9,743 nucleotides of DNA from an uncultured Odoribacter sp. (GTDB taxonomy: Bacteria > Bacteroidota > Bacteroidia > Bacteroidales > Marinifilaceae), in contig CAMRAP010000053.1 in NCBI GenBank assembly GCA_947039985.1, positions 1 through 9,743 of the forward strand. Reading direction: 5' to 3'. Below, in pieces: positions 5,446 through 9,743 of the stretch (positions are counted from its first letter, which is position 1; each line of letters begins with the position of its first letter). The notes beneath the pieces are model-generated. The model did no database searches, was not told where the DNA came from, and worked only from the letters and a program-made list of their open reading frames with translations. The position numbers and the translations under genes are program-made.

Positions 5446-6759
5446 TTAACGTCCAATTCCGTAATAAGTAAATCCAAACTCTTTCATTTGCTTAGGACTA
5501 TAGATATTGCGTCCGTCAAAAATGACTTTCTCTTTTAATGCCTTTTCGATATAGGTGAATTTCGGTACTTTGAACTCTTGCCACTCTGTGACAACAATCA
5601 TAGCATTGGCATCTTGTAATGCATCATACATTTGTGAAGCGTACTGAATTTGATTGCCTATTTTATGTTGACACTCCTCCATTGCTACGGGGTCAAAAGC
5701 GGTGACTGTTGCTCCTGCTTCCAATAATTGTTCTATCAGTACGAGCGAAGGGGCTTCACGCATATCGTCCGTTGCGGGCTTGAATGATAATCCCCATAGT
5801 CCGAAATGTTTCCCTTTTAAATCATTGTTATAGTGTGTTTGGATTTTCTGAAACAAGACTGCTTTTTGTTGATCATTCACTGCTTCAACGGCATTTAACA
5901 CTTGCATATGATATCCATACTCGCTTCCTGTTTTTGTGAGTGCTTTTACATCTTTAGGAAAACAAGAACCTCCATATCCACAGCCAGCATTTAAGAATTT
6001 TTTGCCAATGCGAGAGTCACTTCCAATGCCTTGTTTTACAGCATCTACATCTGCACCAACTAGTTCGCACAAATTAGCGATATCGTTCATGAAAGAGATA
6101 CGAGTGGCTAGCATTGAATTCGCAGCATATTTAGTCATCTCGGCAGATGGGATATCCATAAATAGGATGGGGGTGTTGTTCAATAGAAACGCATGATATA
6201 GTCGTTCCATCATGTTTTTTGCTCTTTCAGACTCCACTCCGACAATGATTCTATCAGGTCGCATGAAATCATTAATTGCATCTCCCTCTTTTAGGAATTC
6301 AGGATTTGAAGCTACATCAAATTCAATACTTGCTCCTCTACGATCTAGTTCGGCTTGTATGGTCTGCTTGATTTTGATATTAGTGCCAACAGGTACCGTT
6401 GATTTAGTCACAACAACGATGTACTTATTGATTAAGTCTCCAATCTCTTGCGCTACTTTTAAAACATAGCGAAGATCTGCACTCCCATCTTCATTGGGTG
6501 GAGTGCCAACCGCAATAAAAACACCATCCGCATTCGTCAATGCCTCTTTTAAAGAGGTGCTGAAAAATAAACGCTCATTCGTACGATTTCTATTTACTAA
6601 TTCTGATAAACCCGGTTCGTAAATAGGGATTTGTCCTTGATTTAGTTGTTGGATTTTTAATGAATTAACATCGACACAAGTAACTGTAACTCCCATCTCA
6701 GCTAAACAGCACCCAGAAACTAATCCAACATATCCTGTACCAACTACAGCTATTTTCAT
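5446..6759 (-). CDS. ugd: UDP-glucose 6-dehydrogenase (437 aa)
   Basis: Oxidises UDP-glucose to UDP-glucuronate using two NAD+, supplying precursor for capsule and exopolysaccharide sugars in the cytoplasm. Seen: the Rossmann motif GTGYVG (residues 7-12), IAVGTPPNEDG (82-92), STVPVGT (120-126), NPEFLKEGDAI (152-162), the central helix EMTKYAANSMLATRISFMN (207-225) with conserved K210 and N214, and the catalytic motif GYGGSCFPKD with Cys266. The C-terminal NAD domain includes LSFKPATDDMREAPS. Length and domain order are normal for the UDP-glucose/GDP-mannose dehydrogenase family, and the GYGGSCFPKD and FKPATDDMRE context favours UDP-glucose. It is the first gene of a two-gene unit with the lipid kinase and is divergent from the macroglobulin gene. 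No glycosyltransferases flank it, so it is not in a capsule cluster within this window. Confidence 0.94.
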   Translation of the reverse strand: MKIAVVGTGYVGLVSGCCLAEMGVTVTCVDVNSLKIQQLNQGQIPIYEPGLSELVNRNRTNERLFFSTSLKEALTNADGVFIAVGTPPNEDGSADLRYVLKVAQEIGDLINKYIVVVTKSTVPVGTNIKIKQTIQAELDRRGASIEFDVASNPEFLKEGDAINDFMRPDRIIVGVESERAKNMMERLYHAFLLNNTPILFMDIPSAEMTKYAANSMLATRISFMNDIANLCELVGADVDAVKQGIGSDSRIGKKFLNAGCGYGGSCFPKDVKALTKTGSEYGYHMQVLNAVEAVNDQQKAVLFQKIQTHYNNDLKGKHFGLWGLSFKPATDDMREAPSLVLIEQLLEAGATVTAFDPVAMEECQHKIGNQIQYASQMYDALQDANAMIVVTEWQEFKVPKFTYIEKALKEKVIFDGRNIYSPKQMKEFGFTYYGIGR

Positions 6760-6785
6760 GCGTTTTTATTTAAGCGATTAATAGA

Positions 6786-6818
6786 CAAAGTTAAGTATTT
6801 AATTGGATTTGTTGCAAA
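6786..6818 (-). promoter_or_regulatory. Promoter of ugd
   Basis: On the minus strand, TTTG (6818 to 6815) and TAACTTTG (6793 to 6786) match the -33 and -7 boxes exactly, with a 21-bp spacer. Transcription would begin near 6783, giving about 24 nt of leader before the ATG at 6759. Confidence 0.68.
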
Positions 6819-6871
6819 TGGAAAAGAATAAGAATGCATTTCAATTATTATTCTCTACATTTGTAACGAAT
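6807..6871. repeat. Imperfect inverted repeat between divergent ugd and macroglobulin promoters
   Basis: ATTTGTTGCAAATG (6807-6820) and CATTTGTAACGAAT (6858-6871) match as inverted copies at 12 of 14 positions. The first covers the ugd -33 box and the second overlaps the macroglobulin -7 box and start site. Part of the match comes from the promoters' own TTTG elements, so it may be incidental. Nothing else recognisable lies in 6760-6893. Confidence 0.35.
6833..6863 (+). promoter_or_regulatory. Promoter of the alpha-2-macroglobulin gene
   Basis: TACATTTG (6856-6863) is an exact TAnnTTTG -7 box, about 30 bp before the ATG at 6894. The -33 position holds only a poor match (AATG at 6833-6836, 19-bp spacer), so this promoter is less certain than that of ugd and may need an activator. 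Confidence 0.5.
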
Positions 6872-6893
6872 AACTCATTTAATCTTAATTTAT

Positions 6894-9743
6894 ATGCAAT
6901 TTAGAGCAATCTTTCTGATCTTATCCTTTATTTTATTCTCTTTTGGAGCTTGTCAAGAGAAGGAGTCCTTAGATTTTAGTAAATATATTTCAGGGTATAC
7001 AAGTGGTGTCATCAAATCATCTTCAACTATAAGTGTTTATATTAATCTACCGGTAGATAAAAAATTTAAAGTGGGCTCTGTTTTGCCAGCCGAAATATTG
7101 AAAATTTCACCAGCCATAAAAGGTGAGGTCATTTTAAAAAATGAAGGCTGTATAGAATTTGTTCCTGCTGAACCGTTTGAAAATGGAAAGACCTATCAGG
7201 TTCGTTTTCATTTGGGTGATATATGTAGTGTATCTGATGACTTTAAGACATTTGGTTTTGATTTTGAGATTATACCTTTAAGTGTTGTTTTTGAGCCTGG
7301 AAATATCCTTACTGATGCCGAGGATGAGAATATACTAGGGTATACCGGTGTCTTGCATAGTTCTGATTATATGCTTGCTGCTGAAGTTGAGAAAATACTT
7401 TCGGCCACTTATCAAGGGAGTAAACTTGAGGCAGAGTGGGAACATACGGGGAATCGTCACCGCTTTAAGTTGAGACAACTCAAAAAAGAGAATAAAGAAC
7501 AGGAGTTGAGCTTGGATTTTACGGAAGCCGTAAAAAACAATGGAACGGTAAAAATTAGCATACCTGGTAAACAAGATTTTACTGTTTTAGATGTGAAAGT
7601 ATCTCCATCTAAGCCTATTGTAGTTAGTATTTATATGTCGCAAAATGTCGATACTGAACAAGAAATAAGGGGACTGGTTGAGATCATAGGAGTGAATCTG
7701 GATAACTTTAAAGTGCAGAATAATATCATTCAAGTCTATTTGCCATCTACAATAAAGGACGGTTCGATGGAGTTAAATATATTTCCTGGATTACGAAGTG
7801 CTTCTGCCCACACCTTACAAAGCAAGTATACAACTCTCCTTCGATTGCAAACAACAAAGCCAGAGGTGAAATTACTAGGGAAAGGAGTGATTATCCCAGA
7901 CAAGAACAAGGTGTTAATTCCTTTTTCGGCAGTTGGATTAAAGGCTGTTGATTTAGAGGTGATTCAAGTGTTTAGTCAGAATATGAACTTTTTTTTACAA
8001 GAGAATTCTTACGATGATAGAAGTGAATTAATGCGTACGGCTCGCTCTATTTTTACGAAGAAGATCGATTTGCTTCAAGAGAATCCCAATATAGATTTAG
8101 GAACATGGAATAATTTTACGATTGATTTATCCAAGCAAATAAACTTGGAAAAGGGAGTTGTTTATCGTTTTCGATTGAAATTTAAAAAATCATATACTAT
8201 TCTACCGTGTGCTGACATTGCGCCAGACTCCGATTATGGAACGGTGGATTGGGATAATACGGGAAATTATTCCTATTATAATGAATATCACTATCCAAAT
8301 GGTTATACATGGAAAGATAGAGATAATCCGTGTAGTGTTTCTTATTATCGAGGTGACCGTTTTGTGGCGCGCAACATTATAAGTAGCTCATTAGGGGTGA
8401 TGGCAAAGCGAGCAGCAGACAATAGCTATGTGGTTTCTGTTAGTGATATTACAACAGCAGGAGCAGTGGATAACTGTAAAGTGATACTGTATAATTTTCA
8501 AAATCAAAAGCTTGATTCAGTCATGACGGATAAGGATGGTTTTGGAACTTTACAGTCTGAGGGAAAAGCGTTTATGATTATAGCTCAAAAAGAGGGCGAT
8601 AGGGCATGGCTGAAATTGGGTGATGGTAATGCCTTATCTTTAAGTAATTTTGATGTGAGTGGACAGCATGTGCAGATGGGGGTGAAGGGTTTTATTTATG
8701 GTGAAAGGGGGGTGTGGCGACCAGGGGATGAAATTTACCTTTCATTGATATTGGAGGATAAATTAAATGTGTTGCCTAAAAATCATCCGATCGTTGGACA
8801 ATTGATAGATCCCAATGGGCATATTGTTCAGACTTTAAAAAGTAGTATTGGTGAAAACAATATACATAGTTTCATCTTTAAGAGTGTTGAAGATGCTCAA
8901 ACAGGGTATTGGAACGCTATTTTTCGTGTTGGAGGTTTAACTTTTAAAAAGACCTTGCGTGTGGAGACGGTAAAATCGAATCGTCTTGCCATTCAAATGG
9001 ATTTTCCAAATGATAAAATAGTAGGAAAAGGGATCTCTACAAAAGCCATAGAGGTGCATACCCGCTGGTTGAATGGAGCTGCTACATCAAAACAAAAAGC
9101 GACGACAGAAATTCGTTTATACAATGGGAATAAGGGTTTTTCAACTTATCCTGAGTATTCATTTACAGATCAATCGAAATATTTTGAATCTACTACCATT
9201 TCATTGTTTGATGGTACGACTGATGAGGTCGGAAGCTTTTCGTTTGGCTTGAATAAAATACAGACCGATAATGCTCCTGGTGTACTGAATGCTATTTTTA
9301 CTACTCGGGCTTTTGAAAATGGGGGTGATTTTAGTATTAGTTCTCAAAGTATGCTCTACTCTCCTTATTCGGCCTATGTTGGTATCCGTCTTCCAGAATC
9401 AAAAGATGGGTGGTATTCAACTGAAATGCCTGTTCAACTAAGTGGTGTCAGTGTTAATGCAAAGGGGCAAGCCAGTGGGAACGAACAGGTGCGTATTGAT
9501 GTTTATCGTCTGGATTGGTCTTGGTGGTGGGATGCACAAGATGAAAATCTAAGCTCCTATGTGAATCGTGAATACAGTAAAAGTGTACTCTCTAAAAATG
9601 TTAGGGTGAAAGATGGTATTTTTTCAACTCCTTTGAATATAGAGAAGTATGGACGTTATTTTATTCGTGCCACTCATCCTGATGGTCATACTTCTGGTAC
9701 TGTTGCTTACTTTGGTGGTTGGAGTGAAACCACGAGTCAAGAA
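6894..9743 (+). CDS. Alpha-2-macroglobulin family lipoprotein, 3' end outside window (first 950 aa)
   Basis: A large envelope lipoprotein thought to trap proteases, the bacterial counterpart of eukaryotic macroglobulins. The frame is open without a stop to the window edge. Seen: signal peptide MQFRAIFLILSFILFSFGAC with a lipobox Cys at residue 20. A Big_5/SbsA-like Ig domain lies at about 60-125 (FVPAEPFENGKTYQVRF). Macroglobulin-type beta domains follow. An MG2-like domain has YGERGVWRPGDEIYLSL at residues 602-618, the hallmark RPGD motif. The segment IRLPESKDGWYS (831-842) and the Trp-rich VYRLDWSWWWDAQ (870-882) are typical of YfaS-like Bacteroidetes members. Family members are usually about 1,800-1,900 residues, so roughly half is missing, including any thioester CxEQ site; whether it has one cannot be judged. 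The start is fixed by the signal peptide. Confidence 0.93.
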   Translation, partial: MQFRAIFLILSFILFSFGACQEKESLDFSKYISGYTSGVIKSSSTISVYINLPVDKKFKVGSVLPAEILKISPAIKGEVILKNEGCIEFVPAEPFENGKTYQVRFHLGDICSVSDDFKTFGFDFEIIPLSVVFEPGNILTDAEDENILGYTGVLHSSDYMLAAEVEKILSATYQGSKLEAEWEHTGNRHRFKLRQLKKENKEQELSLDFTEAVKNNGTVKISIPGKQDFTVLDVKVSPSKPIVVSIYMSQNVDTEQEIRGLVEIIGVNLDNFKVQNNIIQVYLPSTIKDGSMELNIFPGLRSASAHTLQSKYTTLLRLQTTKPEVKLLGKGVIIPDKNKVLIPFSAVGLKAVDLEVIQVFSQNMNFFLQENSYDDRSELMRTARSIFTKKIDLLQENPNIDLGTWNNFTIDLSKQINLEKGVVYRFRLKFKKSYTILPCADIAPDSDYGTVDWDNTGNYSYYNEYHYPNGYTWKDRDNPCSVSYYRGDRFVARNIISSSLGVMAKRAADNSYVVSVSDITTAGAVDNCKVILYNFQNQKLDSVMTDKDGFGTLQSEGKAFMIIAQKEGDRAWLKLGDGNALSLSNFDVSGQHVQMGVKGFIYGERGVWRPGDEIYLSLILEDKLNVLPKNHPIVGQLIDPNGHIVQTLKSSIGENNIHSFIFKSVEDAQTGYWNAIFRVGGLTFKKTLRVETVKSNRLAIQMDFPNDKIVGKGISTKAIEVHTRWLNGAATSKQKATTEIRLYNGNKGFSTYPEYSFTDQSKYFESTTISLFDGTTDEVGSFSFGLNKIQTDNAPGVLNAIFTTRAFENGGDFSISSQSMLYSPYSAYVGIRLPESKDGWYSTEMPVQLSGVSVNAKGQASGNEQVRIDVYRLDWSWWWDAQDENLSSYVNREYSKSVLSKNVRVKDGIFSTPLNIEKYGRYFIRATHPDGHTSGTVAYFGGWSETTSQE

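Noticed and set aside
4555..6759. Part of a capsule or exopolysaccharide cluster
   Set aside because: Only the UDP-glucose dehydrogenase is a sugar-nucleotide gene; no glycosyltransferase, flippase or polymerase is in the window.
7335..7574. Minus-strand open frame of 79 codons within the macroglobulin gene
   Set aside because: It is antisense to a continuous, clearly recognisable coding region and has no family resemblance.

Overview
The window looks like a chromosomal segment of a Bacteroidales bacterium (phylum Bacteroidota). DNA is AT-rich, and all five proposed transcription units start behind a Bacteroidetes-type -7 box (TAnnTTTG), mostly with a recognisable TTTG-like -33 box 19-21 bp upstream and no strong Shine-Dalgarno sequence. 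The MiaB, UDP-glucose dehydrogenase, lipid kinase and alpha-2-macroglobulin sequences also read like Bacteroidales proteins. I cannot fix the genus. No tRNA, rRNA, insertion sequence or CRISPR array is visible.

Layout, left to right. (1) 9-2027, minus: a 672-residue, alanine-rich, coiled-coil lipoprotein that I cannot assign to a named family. It contains three tandem 21-bp tracts, each adding one 7-residue unit. (2) 2028-2193: a 166-bp divergent promoter region with a spaced inverted repeat whose core GAATATC copies lie 42 bp apart, each beside or over a promoter. (3) 2194-2508, plus: a 104-residue Xre/cI-type DNA-binding protein, convergent with (4) 2528-3073, minus: a TrmH/SpoU-family RNA 2'-O-methyltransferase. 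The latter lies 16 bp downstream of (5) 3090-4418, minus: miaB, the tRNA methylthiotransferase. (6) 4419-4554: the miaB promoter, overlapped by two small palindromes. (7) 4555-5445, minus: a diacylglycerol/lipid kinase abutting with zero spacing (8) 5446-6759, minus: UDP-glucose 6-dehydrogenase. (9) 6760-6893: a divergent promoter region. (10) 6894 to the window end, plus: the first 950 residues of a large alpha-2-macroglobulin-family lipoprotein, open at the right edge.

How it works together: miaB and the methyltransferase probably form a small RNA-modification operon. The dehydrogenase and lipid kinase form a second operon, supplying UDP-glucuronate for surface glycans and phosphorylating a lipid. 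The macroglobulin is an envelope protein that probably traps proteases. The least familiar part is the left end. There a coiled-coil lipoprotein and a small HTH regulator share a promoter region with a symmetrical operator-like element, which suggests a locally controlled envelope module. Its role cannot be read from sequence alone.
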